A stretch of 64,000 bases of DNA from Amycolatopsis taiwanensis DSM 45107 (GCF_000519205.1 NZ_KI912600.1:153073-217072); one strand, 5' to 3'; shown: positions 51,082 to 59,370, numbered from the stretch's first letter. A program made the numbers and translations. Notes: generated by a model from the letters alone, not told the origin.

Positions 51082-52100
51082 AGATCCGCCTCGCCGAAGC
51101 GCGCGACCTGGCGACCGAACTGCTGGCCGGCGCGGGCCTGTCGAGCGACCGGGCGGCACGGACGGCCTGGTGCGTGGTGGTGGCCGACGCCTGGGGAGTC
51201 GGCTCGCACGGACTGCTGCGGCTGCCGTACTACCTGCACCGCATGCGGCACGGCGGCTATCCGCCGGATGCGGAGCTGACCGAGGTGACCGACTCCGGCC
51301 CGCTGGTGACCTTGGACGGCGGTGGCGGGCTGGGGCACTGGCAGGCGTGGCGGGCCGCGGAGATCGCGGCCGAGCGGTGCGCCCGATTCGGCGTCGCCGC
51401 GGTCTCGGTGGCCAACTCCGGGCACTGCGGGGCGGTGGGCCTGTATACCGTGCCGGGTATCGAGGCGGGGCAGGTCACCCTGGTGTTCTCCAACGGACCC
51501 GCGGTGATGCCGGCCTGGGGCGGCGCGAAACCGTTGCTGTCCACCTCACCGCTGGCGGCCGGCATCCCCTCCCGGCCACGACCGGCCATTGTCGACATGG
51601 CGACCAGTGCGGTGGCCCGGGGCAGGATCGCCGCACACGCGAAGAGCGGCACGCCGCTGCCACCGGGCTGGGCACTGGACGCCGGGGGACAACCCACCAC
51701 CGATCCGCAGGCCGCGCTGCATGGCCTGCTCGCTCCGCTGGGCGGTGCCAAGGGGTTCGCGCTCGCGCTGGTGGTGGAGGCGCTGGCCGGCGGGCTGGCC
51801 GGACCGAACCTGTCGGCCGAGGTGCCGGATATGTTCGCCGACTCGGGTGCCGCGCATCCGCAGCGCATCGGTCACCTGCTGGTCGCCCTGGACCCCAACC
51901 GGTTCGGCGCCGCGTCCGCCCGGCTCGACCGGCTCGCCTTGTCCGTTGTGGACAGTGGGGGCCGACTGCCGGGCGAGCGGCGCGCGCTGCCCGCGGACCT
52001 CGATCCCGATCAGGAACTGGACATCGCCGACTCGACCATGGCCGAGCTGCGCGTCTGGGCCGGGAAGCTCGGTGTGGCGGCTACCGGTCGAGGATCTTGA
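51078..52100 (+). CDS. comC: Ldh2/malate dehydrogenase family, probable (R)-sulfolactate dehydrogenase
   Basis: This 340-residue NAD(P)-dependent dehydrogenase belongs to the Ldh_2 (malate/L-sulfolactate) family, which has a non-Rossmann fold. WGVGSHGLLRLPYYLHRM holds the Ser-His-Gly motif and VANSGHCGAVGLY the catalytic His. The start overlaps the slcC stop (GTGA). ComC reduces sulfopyruvate to (R)-sulfolactate, so with SlcC it turns the (S) form into the (R) form that SuyAB can cleave. Malate or ureidoglycolate activity is the general alternative, but the neighbours favour sulfolactate. Confidence 0.85.
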   Translation: MKIRLAEARDLATELLAGAGLSSDRAARTAWCVVVADAWGVGSHGLLRLPYYLHRMRHGGYPPDAELTEVTDSGPLVTLDGGGGLGHWQAWRAAEIAAERCARFGVAAVSVANSGHCGAVGLYTVPGIEAGQVTLVFSNGPAVMPAWGGAKPLLSTSPLAAGIPSRPRPAIVDMATSAVARGRIAAHAKSGTPLPPGWALDAGGQPTTDPQAALHGLLAPLGGAKGFALALVVEALAGGLAGPNLSAEVPDMFADSGAAHPQRIGHLLVALDPNRFGAASARLDRLALSVVDSGGRLPGERRALPADLDPDQELDIADSTMAELRVWAGKLGVAATGRGS

Positions 52101-52106
52101 CCCTCG

Positions 52107-52946
52107 TTACGGCTTGCGCGCCATGCCGGCGATGATCCGGGACTCCGATGGTGTTTCGGTGAACAGTGTCTTGTCGTCGGGGTGCCAGGCCGGCGCGTAT
52201 ACCAGGCCGGGTGGCAGCATCTCCCAGTTGCCGAAGAACCGGCCGAACTCCTCGGTGGTGCGCAACTGAACCGGGTTGGTCGTGCTGTCGTAGTAGCTGA
52301 CCAGGTCGACCAGGGCCTGCCGTTCGTCCTCGCTGCGGGGGTTCTCGTTCGTCATCTGGCTCAGCACCAGCAGCGAGCCGGGCGGGCAGAGTTGCCGGTA
52401 GTAGTCCAGTACCCAGTCTGGGTCTTCGGTGTCTCGGACGAAGTGCAGGACGGCGTTGATGATCACGGCGACCGGTTGTTGCAGGTTGATGATGCCGGTC
52501 TGGTGCACTCGTTCCCATAGGTCGTCGGGGCGTAGCAGGTCCGCGGCGATTGCTTTGTGTCGTTGTGGGTCAGCGCTTTCGGCGAGCAGCAGCGTGGAAT
52601 GTGCCAGCGCGATCGGCTCGTTGTCGATGTAGACCACGCGGGTGTCTCGCTCCGGCCGGGCCGCGTCGGCGACATCGTGCACGTTGCCCGCGGTCGGCAG
52701 TCCCGACCCGATATCGATGAACTGGGTGACGCCTAGGTCAATGCAACGCCGCACCGCGCGGCCCAGGAACAGCCGGCAGGTTTTGCAGTAGTCGGCGATG
52801 ATGGGAATTCGTCGCCGCACCTTCTCGGCGAATTCCCGGTCGATGGCGTAGTTGTGCGTACCGCCGATGACGTAGTCGTACACCCGCGCCGCCGAGGGCC
52901 GGTCAAGGCTGTTCTCCACCAGTCGTAGCGCGTCATCGTGGTCCAT
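52107..52946 (-). CDS. SAM-dependent methyltransferase, DUF574 family
   Basis: This 279-residue protein has the actinomycete DUF574/Methyltransf_19 signature. ARVYDYVIGGTHNYAIDREFAE opens the fold, QFIDIGSGLPTAGNVHDVA is the SAM site, and VYIDNEPIALAHS the acidic loop. Many copies occur per genome with unknown targets. It is transcribed opposite to the sulfolactate genes and interrupts them, so it is probably not part of the pathway. Confidence 0.9.
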   Translation of the reverse strand: MDHDDALRLVENSLDRPSAARVYDYVIGGTHNYAIDREFAEKVRRRIPIIADYCKTCRLFLGRAVRRCIDLGVTQFIDIGSGLPTAGNVHDVADAARPERDTRVVYIDNEPIALAHSTLLLAESADPQRHKAIAADLLRPDDLWERVHQTGIINLQQPVAVIINAVLHFVRDTEDPDWVLDYYRQLCPPGSLLVLSQMTNENPRSEDERQALVDLVSYYDSTTNPVQLRTTEEFGRFFGNWEMLPPGLVYAPAWHPDDKTLFTETPSESRIIAGMARKP

Positions 52947-53083
52947 CCCGGGCCCCTTCCTGGTTGCCGTACATGCTATCGGCGGAGCGGCGGGATGATC
53001 CTTGTGGTGCCCGCGGGTTCGGTTCGCCAGCGCGGAAGGACTCCTTGACGTGCTTCACCACCTCATGTCACGGTGGACCAAGA

Positions 53084-53094
53084 TTGGTAAGACC
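53084..53094. promoter_or_regulatory. TGGTAAGACC operator, site 2 (before the transporter operon)
   Basis: TTGGTAAGACC, continuing CTCCGGCC, matches sites 1 and 3 over the core and first flank. It lies 26 bases before the DUF3311 gene start. It is the predicted control point for sulfolactate uptake. Confidence 0.7.
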
Positions 53095-53119
53095 TCCGGC
53101 CTCAGAGTGGAGACGTGGA

Positions 53120-53368
53120 ATGGTCCGGTCCGTAGTCCTCGCCTGGTTGTTACTCAATGCCGTCGTCCTGGTCCTCTACACGGTGGTCCCGGTCATCTGG
53201 TTCAACGACGGCCACCGCGCGGTGGCCGGGATGCCCGTGATGCTGTTGTGGTTCACCATCCTCCCGGTCGCGGTGCCGGGCGTGATGGCGCTGTTCTACC
53301 TGTGGGACCGGCGCCTGATGGCCCGGCTCCGGCGGCGCGCGCCGCGGAACGGGGGTGAAGACCGGTGA
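53120..53368 (+). CDS. DUF3311-like small membrane subunit of SSS symporter
   Basis: This 82-residue protein has two hydrophobic helices (about 5-27 and 38-61) and a basic C-terminus. It resembles the DUF3311 proteins that precede sodium/solute symporter genes. ATG 53120 follows GTGGAG. The symporter gene starts in its stop (GTGA), so the two are coupled. A regulatory or assembly role in the carrier is likely. Confidence 0.75.
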   Translation: MVRSVVLAWLLLNAVVLVLYTVVPVIWFNDGHRAVAGMPVMLLWFTILPVAVPGVMALFYLWDRRLMARLRRRAPRNGGEDR

Positions 53369-54891
53369 CGCCGCTGGTGATCCTGGTCTTTGCCATCGTC
53401 CTCACCTTCGGCGTCCTTGTCGCGGGCGCGTGGGCGGGCCGGACGAAGAACCAGAACCTGGAAGGCTGGCTGGTCCACCACCGCGGGATGGGGTCGGTGC
53501 TGCTGTGGTTCCTGCTGGGCAGCGAAATCTATACGGCCTTTACGTTCCAGGGGCTCGCCGGCTATTCCTATTCCAAGGGTGCCGCCGGGTTCTACAACGT
53601 TGCGCAGAACGACGTCGCGTACGCGATCGCTTTCCTGGTGCTGCCGTGTATCTGGATGCTGGGCAAGCGGTTCGGCTATGTCACGCAGGCGGATTTCGTC
53701 GCGCACCGGTACGGCAGCAAGGCGCTTGGCGTGTTCGTCGCGCTGTCCACCGCGCTGATCATGATCGCCTACATCGACCTCAACATCGAGGGCCTGTCCG
53801 CGATCTTCCGCATCCTCGGCGGCGGGGCGATCTCCCCGGTGCTGGGCAACGTGATCGCGTTCGTGGTGCTCGCCTGCGCGGTGTTCATCGGCGGGATCCG
53901 CGGCAACGCGATCCAGTCGGTGATCAAGGACCTGCTGATGTTCGCGGCGGTCGGGGCCTTGTTCATCGCCGTGCCGATGACGTTCTTCGACGGCTTCGGC
54001 GACATGTATTCCTCGTTCGTGGAAAAGATCCCGGGGTACTTCCAGCTGCCCTCGGCGAAGGCACCCGAACTCGGTCCGGTGTGGCTGATCTCGACGGTGC
54101 TGGTCACCGGGGTGGGGCAGTGGATGTGGCCGCAGTGGTTCGGCACCGCGTTCACCGCGTCCTCGCCGACGGCGCTCAAACGCCAAGCGGTGCTGATGCC
54201 CTTCTACCAGATCGTGAAGGTGGCGGTGCTGACCGTCGGGTTCGCCGCGATCATCGCCCTGGGCACCGGCCTGGTCGGCAACGACGTGGTGATGCGCATG
54301 ATGCGGGACATCTTCCCCGGTTGGGCGCTGGTGCTGATGGCGATCGCCGCCATGCTCTCGGCGATCGTGCCGGCGGGACCGATCGTGATGACGTCGGCGA
54401 GCCTGTTGTCCCGCAACGTGGTGCACGCGCTCAAACCCGAACTGTCCGACCGGCGGATCTTCTGGCTGACCCGGATGCTGGTGTTCCCGCTCGTGGGCGC
54501 TGCGCTGGTGCTCACGCTGGTCGCGCCGGCGCTCATCGTGAGCGTGCTGCTGGTCGCCTACGCGTTCATCACCCAGCTGTTCCCCGGGATCGTCGTGGGC
54601 GGGATCTTCTGGAAGCGGGCCACCAAGGAGGGCATGCTGTCGGGCCTTCTCGTCGGCTGGGCCGTCACCGCCGTGCTGCTGTTGAGCGGGCACGATCCGC
54701 TGTTCGGGGTGAACGCGGGGCTGATCGCGCTGGTGGCTAACCTGATCGTGTTCGTGGTGGTGAGCCTGTGCACGACGCCATCGCCGGCCGGGCAGAGCGT
54801 GGGCACGACACTGCGCGAGATCGCAGCCGAATCCGGGCCGGGGGAGCGGGAAACCCGGGCGGTGACACCGGTTCCCGCGGTGGAGGACTGA
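53365..54891 (+). CDS. Sodium:solute symporter (SSS family), probable sulfolactate uptake carrier
   Basis: This 508-residue carrier has about 13 membrane helices. ENQNLEGWLVHHR-type text near the N-terminus (here KNQNLEGWLVHHRGMG), LFYQI/PFYQIVKVAVLTVGF and SAIVPAGPIVMTSASLLSRN fit the SSS/monocarboxylate symporter branch. It would import an organic anion with Na+. Known sulfolactate systems use other carrier classes as well, so the substrate is inferred from the operator at 53084 and the downstream exporter. Nothing in the sequence rules out a different C3 acid. Confidence 0.9.
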   Translation: MTPLVILVFAIVLTFGVLVAGAWAGRTKNQNLEGWLVHHRGMGSVLLWFLLGSEIYTAFTFQGLAGYSYSKGAAGFYNVAQNDVAYAIAFLVLPCIWMLGKRFGYVTQADFVAHRYGSKALGVFVALSTALIMIAYIDLNIEGLSAIFRILGGGAISPVLGNVIAFVVLACAVFIGGIRGNAIQSVIKDLLMFAAVGALFIAVPMTFFDGFGDMYSSFVEKIPGYFQLPSAKAPELGPVWLISTVLVTGVGQWMWPQWFGTAFTASSPTALKRQAVLMPFYQIVKVAVLTVGFAAIIALGTGLVGNDVVMRMMRDIFPGWALVLMAIAAMLSAIVPAGPIVMTSASLLSRNVVHALKPELSDRRIFWLTRMLVFPLVGAALVLTLVAPALIVSVLLVAYAFITQLFPGIVVGGIFWKRATKEGMLSGLLVGWAVTAVLLLSGHDPLFGVNAGLIALVANLIVFVVVSLCTTPSPAGQSVGTTLREIAAESGPGERETRAVTPVPAVED

Positions 54892-54900
54892 CCCGGCGCC

Positions 54901-55626
54901 ATGACGACGCTCGTGCTCGCGATGTCGGGGATGCTGCTCGCTTCGGTCGTCGGCGGCGCGACGGGGTTCGCGACCTCGCTGCTGTCGACGCCGGTGCTGC
55001 TGCTCCTCGGGTTCGGGGTGGCCGAGGTGGTGGTCGTCAACCTGACCGCCACGCTGGTCAGCCGGATCGCGGTGCTCGCGCTGCGGCGGCACGACGTCGA
55101 TTGGCGCGGTGTGGGCCTGCTCGTCGGCGGCAGCCTTCCCGGCGCGGTGACGGGCGCCTTCACCGTGGGGTACCTGGACCAGCGGGTACTCAAGACGGTC
55201 ACCGGGATCGTGGTCGCCGTGCTCGGGGTTTATCTGCTGCTCCGGCGAGGGCAGCCGGCCTCCGTGCCCGGGCGGCGGGCCTACCTGTGTGTCGGCCTGG
55301 CCGGGGGATACCTGTCCACTTCGACCTCGCTGAACGGCCCGCCGGTGGCGCTGCTGCTCGGCCGGGCGCGGCCCACACCGGCGCGGTTCGTCGCGGACTT
55401 CGCCGGATACTTCGTCGGGACGAACGCGATTTCCCTGGCGGTACTGGGCTTGCACGGGCGGATTCCGGGTGCGGTGCTCTGGCCCGTGCTGCCGTTGCTC
55501 GTCGCCGCCGGGGTCGCGGGCAACCAGATCGGGACCCGCCTGGCCGACGCGATCCCGCGTGAAGCGTTCCAGCTTGCCGTGACGTGCCTGGTGATCGTCT
55601 CCGGAGTCGTCACCGCGGTGTCCTAG
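54901..55626 (+). CDS. TauE/SafE-family exporter, probable sulfite exporter
   Basis: This 241-residue membrane protein has about eight helices. SVVGGATGFATSLLSTPVLLLLG starts the first TauE repeat and YLSTSTSLNGPPVALLLGRARP the second. Family members near suyAB, tauXY or cuyA genes export the sulfite released from sulfonates. It starts nine bases after the SSS gene, so uptake of sulfolactate and export of sulfite are encoded in one operon. This fits the suyZ/cuyZ role. Confidence 0.85.
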   Translation: MTTLVLAMSGMLLASVVGGATGFATSLLSTPVLLLLGFGVAEVVVVNLTATLVSRIAVLALRRHDVDWRGVGLLVGGSLPGAVTGAFTVGYLDQRVLKTVTGIVVAVLGVYLLLRRGQPASVPGRRAYLCVGLAGGYLSTSTSLNGPPVALLLGRARPTPARFVADFAGYFVGTNAISLAVLGLHGRIPGAVLWPVLPLLVAAGVAGNQIGTRLADAIPREAFQLAVTCLVIVSGVVTAVS

Positions 55627-55635
55627 GGTGGCGCG

Positions 55636-56250
55636 GTGCCCGACGATGATCTGAAGCCGTACTGGAACACCAACGTGGCCCGGCATCCGGACATCCTCCG
55701 CGCCGTTCCCGCGGGCTGCCGGGACGCGTTGGATGTGGGCTGCGGGGACGGGCTGTTGGCGCGGAAACTGGCTGGGCGCGCCGGGCGTGTCACAGGGATC
55801 GACACCTCGCCGGAGATGATCGGCCGCGCCCGTGGTCTCGCTGCCGGTTATGCGGATCTCACCTTCGTCGAGGGTGATTTCCTCGCGGCCGACCTGCCGG
55901 CATCGGGCTATGACTTCATCTGCTCGGTGACCGCGATCCATCACATGGAGTTCGAGGCGGCGCTTACCCGCATGTGCGACCTGCTTCGGCCCGGCGGCAC
56001 GCTCGTGGTGGTCGGCTTGGCGCGCGACGCGAGCGTGGCGGACTGGACGGTGCGGGTCGCGGGCGCCCCGGTCGTGCGGATCACCAAGCTGCTGCGCCGC
56101 GCGAGCGGTCCGGAGGCGATGCCGGTCGCCGACCCGCGGATGAGCTACGCGCAGGTGCGAGCTTCGGCGGGGCGGCTGCTGCCGGGCGTGCGCTACCGCC
56201 GGCACGTGCTCCGGCGGTATTCGCTGGTCTGGGAGAAACCCGCCGGCTGA
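55636..56250 (+). CDS. Class I SAM-dependent methyltransferase
   Basis: This 204-residue methyltransferase has SAM motif I ALDVGCGDGLLARKLAGRAG (about 31-50), motif II GIDTSPEMIGRARG and ICSVTAIHHMEFEAAL. GTG 55636 lies nine bases after the exporter gene, so it can be read from the same message. Its place in a sulfonate operon is unexplained, and it may simply be a read-through neighbour. It is convergent with the GntR gene. Confidence 0.88.
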   Translation: MPDDDLKPYWNTNVARHPDILRAVPAGCRDALDVGCGDGLLARKLAGRAGRVTGIDTSPEMIGRARGLAAGYADLTFVEGDFLAADLPASGYDFICSVTAIHHMEFEAALTRMCDLLRPGGTLVVVGLARDASVADWTVRVAGAPVVRITKLLRRASGPEAMPVADPRMSYAQVRASAGRLLPGVRYRRHVLRRYSLVWEKPAG

Positions 56251-56269
56251 GCGCTGCGGGTGCTCGGGA

Positions 56270-57001
56270 CTATTCGATTTCGGGGTTTTCGCTGCGCAGG
56301 CGCGCGAAAGCCGCCTTGCGGGCACCGCGGATGTGGGCCGCCGCGGCGCGGCGCGCGGCGGCGGGTTCGTTGGCCAGCACGGCATCGAGGATGCGCCGGT
56401 GGTCGCCGCGTGAGCGTTCCAGCCTGCCCGGGACCTGCAGGGTGGTTTCCATACCGCGGGCGAGGATGTCCTGCAGGACGGTCAGCGTCTGACTGAGGAA
56501 GCGGTTTCCGGCCGCGCGGACGATGCTGAGGTGGAACGCGGCGTCGAGCTGCTGAAGCCGTGGCCAGTCCACGACTTCCTGAGCGGATGCCTCATCGACC
56601 GCGTCGAACGCCGCCTGTACGTCGGCGAGCTTCTCGGGGTCGCCCTTGGCCGCGGCCCAGCTGACCGCCGGCAGTTCGAGCACCTCGCGCATGTCGAACA
56701 GTTCGGCCAGGCTCATTTCCTCGGCGAAGACGGCGTCGCGCAGGGAACGGGTGGTGGCGGGGTCGGCGACGAACACGCCCGCGCCGTGCCGGATCTGGAC
56801 GTGTCCCTTGGCCTGCAGGGAACGCAGCGCCTCGCGCACCGACGGGCGGCTCGTGCCCAGCAGGGTGGCCAGCTCGCGCTCGGGCGGGAGCTTCGCCCCG
56901 GCGCGCAGCCGCTCGGAGGAGATCAGCGCGAGAATCCGGTCCGCGATCAGGTCCGGTATCCGGCCCTGCTGCAGCGGCACCCACATGCTGCTCTCGGTCA
57001 C
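56270..57001 (-). CDS. GntR/FadR-type regulator, probable repressor of sulfolactate genes
   Basis: This 243-residue regulator has a winged helix-turn-helix (LPPERELATLLGTSRPSVREALRSLQAKGHV, given here as the LPPERELATLLGTSRPSVRE segment plus flank) and an FCD domain (about 95-235). The N-terminal fork of the helix-turn-helix is of FadR type, which binds TGGT-N3-ACC. GTG 57001 has AGGAGG six bases upstream. Its own start is 95 bases from operator site 3, so autoregulation is likely. It is the obvious candidate for the protein that binds all three TGGTAAGACC sites. Confidence 0.88.
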   Translation of the reverse strand: MTESSMWVPLQQGRIPDLIADRILALISSERLRAGAKLPPERELATLLGTSRPSVREALRSLQAKGHVQIRHGAGVFVADPATTRSLRDAVFAEEMSLAELFDMREVLELPAVSWAAAKGDPEKLADVQAAFDAVDEASAQEVVDWPRLQQLDAAFHLSIVRAAGNRFLSQTLTVLQDILARGMETTLQVPGRLERSRGDHRRILDAVLANEPAAARRAAAAHIRGARKAAFARLRSENPEIE

Positions 57002-57095
57002 CGGCGCCTCCTGGTTCGCTCGCTGGATTGGCCAGACCAGTTTACCTCTCCAGGATCGGGTCTTGTCGCCGTGGCCTGGCTGAGTTACGGTCCAA

Positions 57096-57114
57096 ATGGT
57101 AAGACCTCTAGCCA
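57096..57114. promoter_or_regulatory. TGGTAAGACC operator, site 3 (before suyA)
   Basis: ATGGTAAGACCTCTAGCCA lies 11 bases before the suyA start and immediately before its ribosome site AAAGGAG. A bound repressor there would block transcript elongation or initiation. The 18 bases TGGTAAGACCTCTAGCCA are identical to site 1. Confidence 0.75.
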
Positions 57115-57125
57115 AAGGAGTGGAG

Positions 57126-57431
57126 ATGGTCGAATCCGGCCCCCCGGGCTACCTGATTCACGACGATGCCGATCTCGTCGGAGTCGCGGTGCGTGATCTC
57201 GAGCCGGGCGACGTCGAGGGCGGGTACCTCCGCAAGCCCGAATCGGTGCGGGTGCGGCTCAACCACCCGGTGCCGCTCGGGCACAAGCTGGCGCTGACCG
57301 ACATCGCGGAGGGTGCCGACATCATCGAGTACGGCCAGCGCGTCGGGACCGCGACCGCGGACATCAAGAAGGGCGACTATGTCCACGTCCACAACGTGAG
57401 GAGCGCACGGTGGCACAACAGCGTGGCCTGA
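57126..57431 (+). CDS. suyA: Sulfolactate sulfo-lyase small subunit (SAF domain)
   Basis: This 101-residue protein is a single SAF domain. YLIHDDADLVGVAVRDLEPG, PVPLGHKLALTDIAEGADI and KKGDYVHVHNVRSARW are the landmarks. UxaA-like dehydratase small subunits share the fold, but the close match to SuyA of sulfolactate degraders, the length, and the pairing with suyB favour the sulfo-lyase. With SuyB it cleaves (R)-sulfolactate to pyruvate and sulfite. The ATG follows AAAGGAGTGGAG. The frame overlaps suyB by 22 bases. Confidence 0.88.
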   Translation: MVESGPPGYLIHDDADLVGVAVRDLEPGDVEGGYLRKPESVRVRLNHPVPLGHKLALTDIAEGADIIEYGQRVGTATADIKKGDYVHVHNVRSARWHNSVA

Positions 57432-58573
57432 CCGGCTATCGCCGCGACAACGGCGCGGTGGGAATCCGCAACCACACGGTGATCCTGCCGGTCGACGACC
57501 TGTCCAACGCCGCCGCCGAGGCGGTGGCCAGGGTCGTGCCGGGGACGCTGGCCCTGCCGCACGCCTACGGCAGGCTCCAGTTCGGCCCCGATCTCGACCT
57601 GACCTTCCGGACGCTGATCGGCACCGGCAGCAACCCCAACGTCGGGTCGGTGGTCGTGATCGGCATCGAGCCGGCCTGGACCGACAAGATCGTCGATGGC
57701 ATCGCCAAGACCGGCAAGAAGGTCCAGGGCTTCTCCATCGAGCGGCACGGGGACCTGCGCACCGTCGAGGCGGCCGCGCGCGTCGCGGCGAAGTTCCTCC
57801 AGGAGGACTCCGAGAAGCGGCGCGAGGCCGTCGAAGGGTCCGAGATCATGCTCTCCATCAAATGCGGCGAGTCCGACACCACGAGCGGGCTGGGCTCGTG
57901 CCCGACCACCGCCGAGGCCGTCGACCGCTGGGTCGACGCGGGCGGCACGGTGCTCTTCGGCGAGACCAGCGAACTCACGGGTGGCGAACACCTGATCGCG
58001 CAACGCTGCGTCAACGACGAGGTGCGCGCCCGCTTCCAGAGCATCTACGACGAATACCTCGAGATGATCGAGGCGACCGGCGCCAACCTGCTGGGCTCGC
58101 AGCCCACCCAGGGCAACATCCGCGGTGGCCTGTCGACCATCGAGGAGAAGGCGATGGGCAACATCGCCAAGACCGGCACCAAACCGGTCATCGGGGCACT
58201 GGACAAGGCCGAAGTGCCAAACGCCGGTCCAGGTCTGTACTTCATGGACACCTCCTCGGCGGCGGCGGAGTGCATCACGCTGATGGCGGCGGCGGGCGCG
58301 GCGATCCACCTTTTCCCGACCGGGCAGGGCAACGTCATCGGCAACCCGATCGAGCCGGTCGTCAAGCTGACCGCCAACCCGGTCACCGCGGAGACCATGT
58401 CCGAGCACATCGACCTGGACTGCTCCGGGCTGCTCCGCCGCGAATACGACCTCAAGTCGGCGGGGGACCAGCTCATGTCGATCATCGACCGGACCATCAA
58501 CGGCAGGCTCACCTGTGCCGAAGTGATGGGGCACCGGGAGTTCGTGTTGACCCGGCTCTACCAGAGCGCGTGA
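57410..58573 (+). CDS. suyB: Sulfolactate sulfo-lyase large subunit
   Basis: This 387-residue UxaA/GarD-family protein starts GYRRDNGAVGIRNHTVILPV and contains CGESDTTSGLGSCPTTAEAV, FGETSELTGGEHLIAQRC and PTGQGNVIGNPIEPVVKLTAN. These blocks and the LPHAYGRLQFG string closely resemble SuyB rather than altronate or galactarate dehydratase (from memory of the family). The Cys, Glu and His residues in these blocks probably hold the metal. It releases sulfite, which the TauE/SafE exporter can remove. A strong hairpin ends the operon. Confidence 0.88.
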   Translation: MAQQRGLTGYRRDNGAVGIRNHTVILPVDDLSNAAAEAVARVVPGTLALPHAYGRLQFGPDLDLTFRTLIGTGSNPNVGSVVVIGIEPAWTDKIVDGIAKTGKKVQGFSIERHGDLRTVEAAARVAAKFLQEDSEKRREAVEGSEIMLSIKCGESDTTSGLGSCPTTAEAVDRWVDAGGTVLFGETSELTGGEHLIAQRCVNDEVRARFQSIYDEYLEMIEATGANLLGSQPTQGNIRGGLSTIEEKAMGNIAKTGTKPVIGALDKAEVPNAGPGLYFMDTSSAAAECITLMAAAGAAIHLFPTGQGNVIGNPIEPVVKLTANPVTAETMSEHIDLDCSGLLRREYDLKSAGDQLMSIIDRTINGRLTCAEVMGHREFVLTRLYQSA

Positions 58574-58579
58574 CCCCGA

Positions 58580-58611
58580 GGGGCGGTGGCGGCCACCCGC
58601 GCCACCGCCCC
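58580..58611 (+). terminator. Perfect 12-bp hairpin after suyB
   Basis: GGGGCGGTGGCG (58580-58591) pairs with CGCCACCGCCCC (58600-58611) across an eight-base loop, starting six bases after the suyB stop. This is a clear end for the suyAB transcript. Confidence 0.85.
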
Positions 58612-58738
58612 GCCGTGCGCCTGCCGTCAGCCGGTGCGGCCACGGGTGGGTCACCGGCCGGGAGTTCGCGCTCACCCGGGAAACCGAGTGGCTTGCCTTC
58701 GTGTTGAAGACGTTGGGGATGATCCCGCCGGATTGCCG

Positions 58739-58954
58739 TTAGGTGCGCGCGGTGGTGAGTTCGTAGCCTGCTTCTTCGACTGCGGCGCGCACGTCCGCGA
58801 TACCGAGGTCCCTGTCGCTTGTTACCATGACGGCGCCGGTCTCGACGTCTACCGCCACAGCGGTGACACCGGCGATGCGTTCGATCTCCTCGGTGACGAA
58901 GCCCGCGCAATGTCCGCAGGACATACCCCTGACGGTGTAGGTGTTCTCGATCAT
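58739..58954 (-). CDS. Heavy-metal-associated domain protein (CopZ-like)
   Basis: This 71-residue metallochaperone-like protein has the metal motif GMSCGHC at about 10-16 and a complete beta-alpha-beta-beta-alpha-beta fold. It binds Cu(I) or another soft metal in the cytoplasm. Its ATG overlaps the stop of the SnoaL-like gene upstream (ATGA), an unusual partner. No P-type ATPase is nearby. It lies far from the copper block at 6-10 kb. Confidence 0.9.
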   Translation of the reverse strand: MIENTYTVRGMSCGHCAGFVTEEIERIAGVTAVAVDVETGAVMVTSDRDLGIADVRAAVEEAGYELTTART

Positions 58955-59370
58955 GCCGACGCCTCCTGCTCCGCCTGGTCGACGTCGGTGGGGACCGAGC
59001 GCGTGAGCATGTGTGCTTGGCGCATTCGCCCCTCATCGGTGAACTGCCCGAAAAAGCAGACCTCGATGGCGAGGTTTTTCTTGCGCATCTGGACGTACAA
59101 GGTGTAGCGGGCGGCGATCCTGTCCCCGTTCACCAGCGCTTCGTGCACGTCCATGCGACCGGCAGGCCGGTTCTTGCGTACCGGACGGGTGTGCGCGATG
59201 AGCTTGTCCCGGTCCATCCGGTGTCCATCGGCTACTTGGACGATGTCCGGGGTGTGATAGCGGTCGAAGACCAGCGCCGGGTCTTCGTCGCTACGCACAA
59301 GCTCGTCGTGGAAGGAGGAAAAGAAGTCGGCGATGAACTGTTTCGGGTCGGTGCTGTTGAGGGTTCTCAC
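58951..59370 (-). CDS. SnoaL/NTF2-like protein
   Basis: This 139-residue protein has the cystatin-like NTF2 fold. FIADFFSSFHDELVRSDEDP leads, DIVQVADGHRMDRDKLIAH follows and the C-terminal strands end in FFGQFTDEGRM. Such proteins act as small cyclases, isomerases or ligand carriers. GTG 59370 has AGGAG upstream. It is translated together with the CopZ-like gene. Two near-identical direct repeats stand upstream of it. The reaction is unknown. Confidence 0.82.
   Translation of the reverse strand: MRTLNSTDPKQFIADFFSSFHDELVRSDEDPALVFDRYHTPDIVQVADGHRMDRDKLIAHTRPVRKNRPAGRMDVHEALVNGDRIAARYTLYVQMRKKNLAIEVCFFGQFTDEGRMRQAHMLTRSVPTDVDQAEQEASA

Noticed and set aside
57126-58573. Altronate or galactarate dehydratase (UxaA/GarD)
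   Set aside because: The family is shared, but size split, conserved blocks and the slcC/comC/TauE context fit sulfolactate sulfo-lyase better.
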